DNA of 37,517 nt from assembly GCA_013288005.1 (NCBI GenBank), contig JABDCS010000018.1, positions 1 to 37,517 of the forward strand. Reading direction: 5' to 3'. Shown in pieces: positions 16,762-24,432 of the stretch. The notes under the pieces were generated by a model, which saw only the letters and a program-made list of their open reading frames with translations, was not told the origin of the DNA and did no database searches. Each line of letters opens with the position of its first letter. The first letter of the stretch is position 1. Made by a program: the position numbers and the translations under genes. This stretch comes from Chlamydiota bacterium. GTDB taxonomy: Bacteria > Chlamydiota > Chlamydiia > Chlamydiales > Rhabdochlamydiaceae.

Positions 16762-17222
16762 AGAATGATAGTTTTTCTCAAGAAATCAGTGTTAGTGTAG
16801 TAGTGATGAATAACTAATTCGATCAACAAAAGGCACTAAAAAAAATGAAAACCTCCCTCTAATGACTCATGGAATTTGCCAAACCTTTCGCCCAAAACGC
16901 CAGTATTGAGGAACAACTTGGATACCCCTATGAAATTGTCCACTTCTGGGCAATTCACGTGGTTTGGATGCAGAAATATTACTCGCTTATGCACTAAATC
17001 TACGTTGAATAAGTGCAGTCGGAAACATTTCGCATTTGGAATGAAATAACAGGACTCTTGTGAATGGAAGTTTCGATTACTGGTGACTTTCAATTAACCT
17101 TTAGAGGCATTCTACTAAGGGCTGAGCCCCTCTGCTAATTCCACTCCTCATATCCTCTCTTTTGAGGAAACGAGAAGAGTCTAACGGTAAAAAATATTTT
17201 TCACAACAATCGGGGATTTGAG
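16762..17222. other. 461-bp gap without a convincing gene
   Basis: This stretch separates paralogue 2 from the converging O-antigen-ligase-like gene. An 85-codon frame on the minus strand (16836-17093) and short plus-strand frames broken by stops are present, but none has a ribosome-binding site or recognisable motif. The base composition of 16850-17100 is less AT-rich than the other island gaps, so a decayed gene is possible. Short hairpins occur near 17129 (GGGCTGAGCCC) and 17155 (TCCTC/GAGGA); none has a proper U-tract. Confidence 0.4.
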
Positions 17223-18635
17223 CTAAACAGTCACGACCAGAGAGCAAGTAGGTTTTTTTCTAGAAATGAGTGCTAGAGCAGCTATGCTGAATAAAAGAAG
17301 ACGTCCTGCTTGCGAAGTGAGAAAATAATTATCCACGCAACCGATCAGCCCGCACAAGATCCAAATTGCAGCTAGCACCTCTTTTTCAGAATTTCGCATG
17401 GCCCGATAAGCAGTCAGTATATAAAAAATAATGAAGCTAATCGCAGCAGGCAATCCTACTTCAGCGGCTACAAGCAGATAAATATTGTGAACAGGTAAAT
17501 GCTGCCATAGAGAAAATTCGGTAAAGCGGTTCGTTTGACTTACAAATTCATGAAAGCCTACCCCTTTCCAAGGATGCTGAATGATCATCTTCTGCGCAAT
17601 TCCTTGAAAGCGCCCACGGTCACCCACATCTTGCTCGGTCATAGATTGTAAAGATTCTACAATCCTTTCTGTGCTTCGATATTTCGGAAAACATCTGTGA
17701 AAAATTGGCAAATGGAAGAGTACTACCGCTACGCATAGACTTGCACTTAGAGCGAACAAAAGAAGATGCTCCCTTTGCGCTAAACCACGAGAACGATAAA
17801 GCCGTAAGCACAATAAAATGAAGATACCTATTGTAGCTCCTAACCAGGCTGAACGGGAGAATGTTGTGATCAACGCTAAGGATTGTAGGCAAAGAGCACC
17901 TATCATGATGTTTTTGTTGATCTTGACTCTCTTAGAGTCTAAGAAAAGATGGCATGTAAGAAGCAAACTGATAACTAAAAAACCCCCTAAATGATTTGGG
18001 TGATCAAAGGTTCCATAAGAGCGTAATATTTCAATAATTCCTGGTCTATTCTCATCGAAAATCCATCGCACACCTCCTGGAAGACGAACAGTCGCAACCG
18101 CATCTGATAAATTTAGAGATTTTTCTCCTAACCATTGCAGTCCGAGATCACTTTGCAAAATATATTGACCCAATCCTAGAACAGCCTCCGCTGTCGCAAT
18201 AAAACACCCTATTAAAGAGAAAGCCTGGAGAAGGGAAAAGCGAGGTTCTTTATACGAGCAGTAGATGATGAGGAAGAAAAAGGAACTAGCAGACTCAAGT
18301 TTGATCAATTCTTGGAAAGATCGGTAATAACCTGTTAACCAGGGCGACACTAAACAGCCAAAAAGATACAGGAGAAGAAATCCCATCGTATAGCGAGTTA
18401 TTTTGGTCACGTTTCGACACGAGGGATGTAGGAGATAAAACAAAAATTGAGCAAGAAAAAGTAAGTGAGCAAAAATAAAACGTTCCCAATTGGGCAGAGG
18501 CGCTTTTGAAGGGAAAAGGTTCTTAAGAAGAACAGGAAGTAAAAGTAGTATGCCAAAGAGCAGGCTTAGCAAGAAGGCATTACGTAATTTGTATTTTTCT
18601 TTTGAGAAAAAAAATTTATTAATTAAATTGGCCAT
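17223..18635 (-). CDS. O-antigen ligase / Wzy_C family membrane protein
   Basis: A 470-residue protein with about 11-12 hydrophobic helices, typical of the WaaL/Wzy/PglL superfamily. The large periplasmic loop in the second half holds the family hallmarks: YGTFDHPNHLGGFL, TFSRSAWLG, HPWKGVGFHEF and VHNIYLLVAAEVGLP, with the His of HNxxL being the usual catalytic position in WaaL-type ligases. The family transfers glycan chains from undecaprenyl-phosphate carriers to lipid A-core or to proteins in the periplasm. No sugar-transfer genes lie next to it, so the acceptor cannot be told. It stands at the border of the accessory island, divergent from rpmH. Confidence 0.85.
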   Translation of the reverse strand: MANLINKFFFSKEKYKLRNAFLLSLLFGILLLLPVLLKNLFPSKAPLPNWERFIFAHLLFLAQFLFYLLHPSCRNVTKITRYTMGFLLLYLFGCLVSPWLTGYYRSFQELIKLESASSFFFLIIYCSYKEPRFSLLQAFSLIGCFIATAEAVLGLGQYILQSDLGLQWLGEKSLNLSDAVATVRLPGGVRWIFDENRPGIIEILRSYGTFDHPNHLGGFLVISLLLTCHLFLDSKRVKINKNIMIGALCLQSLALITTFSRSAWLGATIGIFILLCLRLYRSRGLAQREHLLLFALSASLCVAVVLFHLPIFHRCFPKYRSTERIVESLQSMTEQDVGDRGRFQGIAQKMIIQHPWKGVGFHEFVSQTNRFTEFSLWQHLPVHNIYLLVAAEVGLPAAISFIIFYILTAYRAMRNSEKEVLAAIWILCGLIGCVDNYFLTSQAGRLLLFSIAALALISRKKPTCSLVVTV

Positions 18636-18671
18636 CGCAATTTTTAGACTATTAGGAGAAGGTCCATGAAC

Positions 18672-18684
18672 TAAGAGGGTGTAT
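18672..18684 (-). repeat. Short match to the end of the dispersed repeat
   Basis: The minus strand reads ATACACCCTCTTA, a 13-base identity with the right end of repeat copy B (21491-21503). The rest of the element is not recognisable here, so it is a degenerate remnant or a chance match. Confidence 0.3.
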
Positions 18685-18838
18685 TATTTGCAGATAGTCT
18701 CTTACACACCATCCTTTTTCAATAAAATTATAAGCCAAATCACATTTTTCTAAAGAAAGTCGCAGAATTTTGCACAACATAGCTACATGACACTCTTGCG
18801 CGATAAGTCTCTATTAGGTAGAGTTTAAGGCATATTTT

Positions 18839-19363
18839 TTGAAAAGTATATTTTTTAGGATTTTCAATGAAGCGCACTTATCAACCCAGCAAAAAAAAGC
18901 GACAAACCACATGTGGCTTCCGCAAGAGAATGAAAACGCCAAAGGGCCGCCAGGTCATCAACAGACGGCGACGCCAAGGGCGCAAAAAACTAACTCAAGC
19001 ATAAACAATCACAGCTTCCCCAAAGCTGTTCGTATTCTTGAACGCAAAGATTTTTTGAAAATCATGAGAACCGGAATGAAAATTCCCGGTTCTTCGCTTA
19101 TTATTTTTTACAGAAAAAAAGAAAGTGGTCTTACGCGTTTAGGAATTACGATCTCCAAAAAACATGGGAAAGCACACGACCGCAACCGCTTCAAACGATT
19201 GGTTCGAGAAGCCTTTCGCCTATGTAGAGCTCAATTGCCTACTGCAATTGAAATCAATGTACAGCCGGCAAGAAAAGACAAAACCCTCTATTCCCTGCCT
19301 TATTTACTAGATGATTTTCTGCGTTTTTCACAAAAAATAAGAGCACAAGATCCCCCTCCATAA
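18839..19363 (+). CDS. rnpA: Ribonuclease P protein component, frame enclosing rpmH
   Basis: Protein subunit of RNase P, which matures the 5' ends of tRNAs. The core runs from [13 protein letters not shown] to the end and has the RNR signature [15 protein letters not shown]. The core begins right after the rpmH stop, but the rnpA frame contains no ATG, GTG or TTG between that stop and the core. Starts in frame are an ATG at 18911, inside rpmH and without a clear ribosome-binding site, or a TTG at 18839, 28 bases upstream of the rpmH start with AAGG at 8-base spacing. The latter would give 174 residues with a basic N-terminal extension. I list the longest frame; the start is uncertain, the gene is not. 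Confidence 0.85.
   Translation: MKSIFFRIFNEAHLSTQQKKATNHMWLPQENENAKGPPGHQQTATPRAQKTNSSINNHSFPKAVRILERKDFLKIMRTGMKIPGSSLIIFYRKKESGLTRLGITISKKHGKAHDRNRFKRLVREAFRLCRAQLPTAIEINVQPARKDKTLYSLPYLLDDFLRFSQKIRAQDPPP
18867..19004 (+). CDS. rpmH: 50S ribosomal protein L34
   Basis: A 45-residue basic protein beginning [20 protein letters not shown] and ending in [11 protein letters not shown], the highly conserved L34 pattern; it is part of the large subunit near the exit tunnel. AGGA lies 6 bases before the ATG. The whole gene lies within the longest rnpA reading frame in another phase. The two genes form the usual bacterial rpmH-rnpA pair. Confidence 0.96.
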   Translation: MKRTYQPSKKKRQTTCGFRKRMKTPKGRQVINRRRRQGRKKLTQA

Positions 19364-19447
19364 TCCAGTTGATTTTTTGCTTTAAGAACTAGATTCTAAT
19401 GCTCCGCAATGTTCGAATAGACAATACTTTTCTTTGCAAGAGTGGTC

Positions 19448-21439
19448 ATGAAAGCAAATGGTTTAAATTCTGCCCAGCTACAAGCAGTCCATACGACTCA
19501 AGGACGCGTTCTTATTTTGGCCGGTGCTGGGAGTGGTAAAACAAGTGTTTTAACGCACAGAATGGCTTATCTTTTAAGCGAAAAGCAAGTGTCTCCCCAA
19601 TCTATTCTAGGGCTTACCTTTACGAATAAAGCGGCTCTTGAAATGCGGAATCGAGTGGCCTCGCTTGTCGATCCTAAAATAGCCCGCCAACTCACTTTGT
19701 GTACTTTTCATAGCTTCTGCATGCAAATTCTGCGCAAGAAAATCGATTGTTTGGGCTATACAAACGATTTTAGTCTTTATGACGAGAAAGACATGAAACG
19801 TCTGTTAAACCAGATGGCTCGTATGATGATGGACCATGAGGGGGAACTCCCTTCTCTTCAGCCTACTTTTACTAAGATCGCCGAAGCACGAATGAAAGGG
19901 GCATCTTCCCTGCCTAAACTTGAAAAACCTACGTGGCATGACACCTTTGCCGCGGACCTCTACAGCAGGCTCAATCAATGCATGCGCGCCTACAATGCGG
20001 TGGATTTCGATAGTTTACTGGTATTAACGGTAGAACTTTTTGAAAATCACCCCGATGTACTGGGGTTTTTTCAAGACCGTTATGAATACATTATGATCGA
20101 TGAGTATCAGGATACAAATCCTATTCAGTATCGCTTAGCAACATTATTAGCAGAAAAACATAACAATTTATGCGTAGTAGGAGATGATGACCAATCTATT
20201 TATGGTTGGCGCGGAGCGGAGATTAAGCAAATCCTTCATTTCAACTCCGATCATACCATTAAACTCGAACAAAACTATCGTTCGACTCCTATCATCTTAC
20301 AAGCGGCTAATGCCGTTATCAGCCATAATAAAGAACGCCATCCGAAAGAGCTATGGAGCAATCGATCTCCTGGGGATCTGATTGAACTCTTCCACGCTCC
20401 GAGCGAATTGGAAGAAGCAGAAGCTGTAGTACAACGCATTATCAAGCTTCATACTGAACAACAGATCCCTTGGAAAGATATCGCTATTCTTTATCGCTCC
20501 AATCTCCTTTCACGAGCATTTGAGACCTATCTACTAAATGCATCATGGCCGAATCAAGGACAGTGGATTCGTGGTATCCCCTACCAGATTTTTGGAGGGA
20601 CAGAACTTTACGAAAGAAGCGAAATCAAAGATATAATGGCCTATCTACGCTCAATTAGTAATCCTTGTGACGATGAAGCTATCCTACGCATTATCAATGT
20701 CCCAAGGCGCGGAGTTTCTGAGCAGGCGCTTGATAAAATCACAGCTTATAATCGAACAAATAAGCTGCCTCTTTGGGAACTATTAAAAGGTCTTCAAAAA
20801 AAAGATCCTGCTTTTACCGCTCTTCGTGATCAACTTTCGGAGCGTGCAACTAAGGGTATCGACACTTTTACTTTGTTAGTCGATAGATATAGACAAGCCT
20901 TTTCCCATTCACCTCTTCATGAAACCATGCTCGCTTTATTGCAGGAGATCGATTACAAAAAAGCAATTGCAGAAGATGTTAAAAGCGAAAAAATGCGCCT
21001 TTTCAAATGGGAAAACGTAGAACAGTATGGAGACTGCTTAAAACGCTATGAAAGCGAAAATCCTACCTGCTCACTTGCAGATTTTGTTGCGGATAATCTC
21101 CTTGGTGAAAACAACTGGATGCATAGCAATAGGGATCAATGCGAAAATAAATTAAACCTGATGACTTTTCACAGTGCTAAGGGATTAGAATTTACAGCGT
21201 GCTTTCTTATCGGACTTGAGGAAACGATTATTCCGCACGAAAAAAGCCTACAGGAAACAGGCCTTGAAGAAGAGCGTCGCTTAATGTATGTGGGGATTAC
21301 ACGAGCTAAAAAGCACTTAACATTGAGTATGGCGCGAAAACGTCTAAAAATGGGCAAAGAGTCCGAAACAGCCCCTTCTCGTTTTCTGTTTGAAATTCCC
21401 AAGGATCTCATCAAGGTAACTTCATGGAAATCTTACTAG
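19448..21439 (+). CDS. rep: ATP-dependent DNA helicase, Rep/UvrD type (SF1)
   Basis: Unwinds DNA 3' to 5' during replication restart or repair. All SF1A motifs are present: Walker A LILAGAGSGKTS, motif Ia TFTNKAALEM, motif II DEYQDTN, motif III GDDDQSIYGWRGAE, motif IV LEQNYRST, motif V TFHSAKGLEF and motif VI EERRLMYVGITRAKKHL. At 663 residues it lacks the longer UvrD/PcrA tail, and several stretches (SNPCDDEAILRIINVPRRGV, APSRFLFEIPKDL) are closest to Rep by eye. A GTG at 19442 is also in frame, but the ATG at 19448 has AAGAG at 5-base spacing. UvrD cannot be excluded. It sits between rnpA and the thioredoxin-fold gene, which are near neighbours in Chlamydia. Confidence 0.9.
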   Translation: MKANGLNSAQLQAVHTTQGRVLILAGAGSGKTSVLTHRMAYLLSEKQVSPQSILGLTFTNKAALEMRNRVASLVDPKIARQLTLCTFHSFCMQILRKKIDCLGYTNDFSLYDEKDMKRLLNQMARMMMDHEGELPSLQPTFTKIAEARMKGASSLPKLEKPTWHDTFAADLYSRLNQCMRAYNAVDFDSLLVLTVELFENHPDVLGFFQDRYEYIMIDEYQDTNPIQYRLATLLAEKHNNLCVVGDDDQSIYGWRGAEIKQILHFNSDHTIKLEQNYRSTPIILQAANAVISHNKERHPKELWSNRSPGDLIELFHAPSELEEAEAVVQRIIKLHTEQQIPWKDIAILYRSNLLSRAFETYLLNASWPNQGQWIRGIPYQIFGGTELYERSEIKDIMAYLRSISNPCDDEAILRIINVPRRGVSEQALDKITAYNRTNKLPLWELLKGLQKKDPAFTALRDQLSERATKGIDTFTLLVDRYRQAFSHSPLHETMLALLQEIDYKKAIAEDVKSEKMRLFKWENVEQYGDCLKRYESENPTCSLADFVADNLLGENNWMHSNRDQCENKLNLMTFHSAKGLEFTACFLIGLEETIIPHEKSLQETGLEEERRLMYVGITRAKKHLTLSMARKRLKMGKESETAPSRFLFEIPKDLIKVTSWKSY

Positions 21440-21456
21440 CTTTTTTACAGTCGTCT

Positions 21457-21503
21457 GAAAAGCTCAAAAAATCGAGATCATTTACTTTTGATACACCCTC
21501 TTA
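21457..21503 (+). repeat. Dispersed intergenic repeat, copy B
   Basis: GAAAAGCTCAAAAAATCGAG followed by ATTTACTTTTGATACACCCT matches copy A (minus strand, 3841-3884) and copy C (31957-32005). It lies between the convergent helicase and thioredoxin-fold genes, and bases 21482-21503 double as the last codons and stop of the latter. Confidence 0.85.
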
Positions 21504-22546
21504 GATAAGTAATCGAGTGACTGCCCGATATCTGATCGATATTCGTCCGGAGCTTGATCATAAGAAATTTTGGCGTGTTGTGTTGCTTCAGCGAGTTTAT
21601 TTTTACTAAAGAGAAATTGTGCGATCATCATTTCTACACGCCATCTATTATCATGGTCTTGCTGGCCGAATTTTTGCAGATAAGTAAGAAGGGGCATAAT
21701 GGCACGCTCTGGGTCTTCCTTTTTTTTCAAGGTGCGCGCCAATGTATTGAACTCAGCCGTTGCAAGCTTTAACTGTATACCCTGGCTTCCAACAGGATCG
21801 CGCGCCACGATTTTCTTACGCAAATGCTGAACTTCTGGATCTTGCAGAGAATGAGTCACTAGCAAATTCTCATATTGCTCCATCAAAAAAAATGCATCTT
21901 GATCCGACTTTAATCCCGCTTCGAGTAATTGCTGACGCATTGGCGTGATACTCAATTTATCAGCTTTTTTATAGAGATCTCGAATCTCGTTTCCCCGCAT
22001 CTCCAATAATTTGGACATACTTACAACAGATTTAAGTTGACGATAGTCAGCAAGAGCGTTTTTAAGGTGAGCCGCGACCTCTCCTGCTTCTGCAGGTACA
22101 TATCCAATTTTCACGATTTCATCACCTGAGGGATCTACCAAAACCAATGTTGGCAGTTCATGAATTCCATATCGTTTTTTTAGTCCGAAATATTGCGTTT
22201 TTTTCTCTATCGGAAGCACATCTCGTTCTGGGAAATCAATACGAACGAACAACATTTCTTCACGTAATGTTGTACTGAATACTGGCTTAGACAATATATC
22301 TTCATCCATACGCATTGACCAAGGACACCAGTCAGCTCCTGTAAAGGCAATAAGAAGGGGCTTGCCTGTTGCCTGAGACATTTTCATCGCTTTTGCATAA
22401 TCATCAGCCCATTGGGTCCACGGTGTCGGCACAGATTTTATAGTAGGCTTTTCATGGAAAATTTCGCTTTTTGCCTTGTCATTTGCATAGACAAAACCGC
22501 CGACCATCATGACTGAAAAGACAAATATTTTTTTTATTTTTGCCAT
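21482..22546 (-). CDS. Secreted thioredoxin-fold protein with a single active-site Cys (CPWS)
   Basis: A 354-residue protein with an N-terminal signal peptide (cut likely after VYA, residue 21) and a thioredoxin_7-like domain at about residues 45-170. The active-site position reads ADWCPWSMRM, so the second Cys of CxxC is Ser; no other Cys is seen in the protein. A disulfide oxidase cycle of the usual kind is therefore unlikely; binding or monothiol isomerase/holdase action is more plausible. The C-terminal half is helical, TPR-like. It corresponds to the predicted disulfide isomerase beside rnpA in Chlamydia, as I recall. The last six codons (KRVYQK) and the stop lie in the dispersed repeat. 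Confidence 0.8.
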   Translation of the reverse strand: MAKIKKIFVFSVMMVGGFVYANDKAKSEIFHEKPTIKSVPTPWTQWADDYAKAMKMSQATGKPLLIAFTGADWCPWSMRMDEDILSKPVFSTTLREEMLFVRIDFPERDVLPIEKKTQYFGLKKRYGIHELPTLVLVDPSGDEIVKIGYVPAEAGEVAAHLKNALADYRQLKSVVSMSKLLEMRGNEIRDLYKKADKLSITPMRQQLLEAGLKSDQDAFFLMEQYENLLVTHSLQDPEVQHLRKKIVARDPVGSQGIQLKLATAEFNTLARTLKKKEDPERAIMPLLTYLQKFGQQDHDNRWRVEMMIAQFLFSKNKLAEATQHAKISYDQAPDEYRSDIGQSLDYLSKRVYQK

Positions 22547-22616
22547 AAAACCTCACAAGGTCCCTATGTAAACTCTAAGAAAATAATTCATCGTCCGAGC
22601 GTATTTTAATTTAGTA

Positions 22617-22635
22617 CTTTTTGATTCAAAATTGA
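22617..22635 (+). repeat. Partial copy of the dispersed repeat's flank
   Basis: CTTTTTGATTCAAAATTGA matches 3879-3897, the inverted-repeat side of copy A, at 18 of 19 bases. A similar ATATATTACGA follows both, with a small length difference. It lies in the 183-base gap between the divergent thioredoxin-fold and Tsr3-like genes. Confidence 0.45.
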
Positions 22636-22729
22636 TGGAGAAAACCTATATATTACGATGAATTCTGAATCAAAAATCTCTAAATTGGTAAATCTCAGAT
22701 TAGAATAACCCTTAATACGCGTATAAAAA

Positions 22730-23197
22730 ATGGTTTGTTTTTTGCCTACGGTAATTTTACGTCATAGGAAAGAAAATTTGAAAAAATGCAGTTTACGCGG
22801 ATTAGAAAGCCGTCAGGATTGTACTTTTTTGCGCTATCCTGAAGATTCTCTTCCCCTTTTAAGCGGCTATATTCTTCTCGATGTGGAAGGAGAAGAACTG
22901 AGTGAGAAAGATCGTGGCTCTGGTCTTTTCTTGATCGATGCAACATGGCGTTATGCAGCGATAATGATCAAGACAATTACCATGCCCGACACAATTCTGC
23001 GCAGGAGCTTGCCGAAAAATTTTTCAACTGCCTACCCACGCTATCAAACAGGATGTGCACTTCCAGAGCAAGGCCTTGCTTCTGTAGAGGCTCTCTTTCT
23101 AGCTTACCGTCTCATGGGTCGCTCGACAGAGGGGCTTCTCGACAATTATTATTGGAAAAAAGACTTCCTCATAAAGAATGGACTGAATGCGACATAG
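22730..23197 (+). CDS. Tsr3-like (DUF367) putative rRNA aminocarboxypropyltransferase
   Basis: A 155-residue protein resembling Tsr3, the SPOUT-like enzyme that in yeast and archaea adds a 3-amino-3-carboxypropyl group from S-adenosylmethionine to a hypermodified uridine of small-subunit rRNA. The N-terminal RLI-like part is seen as RHRKENLKKCSLRGLES (compare H-x-DPKKC-GxxL). Then come LLDVEGEELSEKDRGSGLFL, the IDATW segment matching the family's DCSW, and a C-terminal part with GLASVEALFLAYRLMG and LLDNYYWKKDFLIKN. The family is essentially archaeal and eukaryotic, so a bacterial copy is notable. Its last 29 bases overlap the opposing DUF84 gene. Substrate is inferred, not shown. Confidence 0.7.
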   Translation: MVCFLPTVILRHRKENLKKCSLRGLESRQDCTFLRYPEDSLPLLSGYILLDVEGEELSEKDRGSGLFLIDATWRYAAIMIKTITMPDTILRRSLPKNFSTAYPRYQTGCALPEQGLASVEALFLAYRLMGRSTEGLLDNYYWKKDFLIKNGLNAT

Positions 23198-23753
23198 ACG
23201 AAGGTTGAATTTTGTAGAGATTGGGATTTTCTAATTGAATGAGCGCTGTCACAATGCTCTGCCGAGTATAAGCTTTCCGATCAACTCGATTCTTTGTAAG
23301 AATCCCAATTAAACCTTCTTGGGATCCAAGTTTGGTATTTCTGGTAATCCCAAATCTATAACAAGCTTTGCCAAGGTCGATCTTGTCCTTTAAAACTAAA
23401 TCCAAGATTTGAGGCGGAACCTCAAAACCTAACGAAAGACCAGAGCCATAGTTCTCGCCATCATAAATTGCGCATACAGTCGCTTCAAAATACCCCGTTT
23501 GGGTGCCAGGAGCTTGCATCAGCCCACTTTCTATTCCAAAACTATAGATAGAAGAACCAGAAACATAGAAGGCATTTTTCGCACGATTTTTGGCACCCGT
23601 TATGGTCTCTTCTAGTGAAAGAGGCTGCTCGGAAACTTCAGAAGGGACGGAAAATCCCGTTACTTGCGCCAGGGAAAGTAATGAATAATCACAAATAACG
23701 TCTTTAACAGCACAAACTTTAACAGGATTTATTGAGCCTACAGCAACTAACAT
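23169..23753 (-). CDS. DUF84 / YjjX-like inosine-xanthosine triphosphatase
   Basis: House-cleaning NTPase that, in the E. coli YjjX family, hydrolyses ITP and XTP. The 194-residue protein begins MLVAVGSINPVKVCAVKDVI, with the substrate-loop SxNPVK motif, and carries ETITGAKNRAKNAF, FGIESGL and SLGFEVPPQI. These are the family's recognised blocks in order. The C-terminal 20 residues look unlike the family and lie where the gene overlaps the Tsr3-like gene on the other strand. A terminator closes the gene upstream of it, so it has its own promoter or is read from the AT-rich gap at 23754-23829. Confidence 0.85.
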   Translation of the reverse strand: MLVAVGSINPVKVCAVKDVICDYSLLSLAQVTGFSVPSEVSEQPLSLEETITGAKNRAKNAFYVSGSSIYSFGIESGLMQAPGTQTGYFEATVCAIYDGENYGSGLSLGFEVPPQILDLVLKDKIDLGKACYRFGITRNTKLGSQEGLIGILTKNRVDRKAYTRQSIVTALIQLENPNLYKIQPSSMSHSVHSL

Positions 23754-23829
23754 TCTATTCTTCTTTCTCTCTTAAAAATCGTAAAATTGAATTAAAATGA
23801 TAAATGAAAACTTCTTTTTTGTGAGGTTT

Positions 23830-23871
23830 AAAAAAAGAGGCTGTACAGAAACAAAGTTTATGTACAGCCTC
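23830..23871 (-). terminator. Rho-independent terminator behind the small membrane protein
   Basis: GAGGCTGTACA (23837-23847) and TGTACAGCCTC (23861-23871) form a perfect 11-bp stem with a 13-base loop. On the minus strand the stem is followed by seven T (23836-23830). It lies 20 bases past the stop of the gene at 23892, so it ends that transcript. This is the clearest intrinsic terminator in the window. Confidence 0.9.
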
Positions 23872-23891
23872 TAAAACGATGAAAAATATAA

Positions 23892-24374
23892 CTAGTAGGA
23901 GCCTATAGCAATTAATAAGGTAACAGCTACAACCACGTTCATGTAGAAATACATAGAACTGCAATTACAAGGTGTTTTTGTTTTACGAACTGAGCGATCC
24001 TTAATGTGAATAATAGCACATGCTGCGTAAAAGATCGCAGCTATTAACCCTACTGGTATTAGCCAATTGGTGATAAAAAAGCTAGCCACGGCGATTAGTC
24101 CAAGTGACAAGCTTGCCGCCCCAAGAACCGTTTGAAAATGGGATGGTGCCCAGCCCATACATCTTGCAGCTCTCTCCGTAAACATGAAATACCCAATCGT
24201 GCTCCAGAGACCTTGAATCCCCACACAAAACAAAACTACCGAGCGTAAATAGGCTCTCCATAAAGGAACGCCCTCATTGACCAAATAAATCGTAAGTAAA
24301 ACTGCTAAACCATATAGGATCCATGGTAAGTATGCGGTACATTTACACGAAGATCCTCCATTACTTTTCACCAT
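23892..24374 (-). CDS. Four- to five-helix membrane protein (DUF6790-like)
   Basis: A 160-residue inner-membrane protein with hydrophobic helices at about residues 14-33, 43-62, 78-100, 104-125 and 142-160. The segments GIQGLWSTIGYFMFTERAAR and LGAASLSLGLIAV, in which a polar FxxE-A lies between helices, recall DUF6790-type small membrane proteins; this match is from memory and tentative. A very strong ribosome-binding site (AGGAGGAAGAG) precedes the ATG, and a strong terminator follows, so it is a separate unit probably expressed at a high level. Function unknown. Cys pairs occur at both ends (SCKC, CNC). Confidence 0.65.
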   Translation of the reverse strand: MVKSNGGSSCKCTAYLPWILYGLAVLLTIYLVNEGVPLWRAYLRSVVLFCVGIQGLWSTIGYFMFTERAARCMGWAPSHFQTVLGAASLSLGLIAVASFFITNWLIPVGLIAAIFYAACAIIHIKDRSVRKTKTPCNCSSMYFYMNVVVAVTLLIAIGSY

Positions 24375-24432
24375 AACTCTCTTCCTCCTAAGGTTTTCGA
24401 AACATTATGAACAACACGTAACATAAAAAATT

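Noticed and set aside
16836..17093. 85-codon minus-strand frame in the 461-bp gap
   Set aside because: No ribosome-binding site, no motif and an unusual residue mix; at most a decayed gene fragment.
19442..19447. GTG start for the helicase
   Set aside because: The ATG six bases later has AAGAG at correct spacing and gives the normal Rep-like N-terminus.
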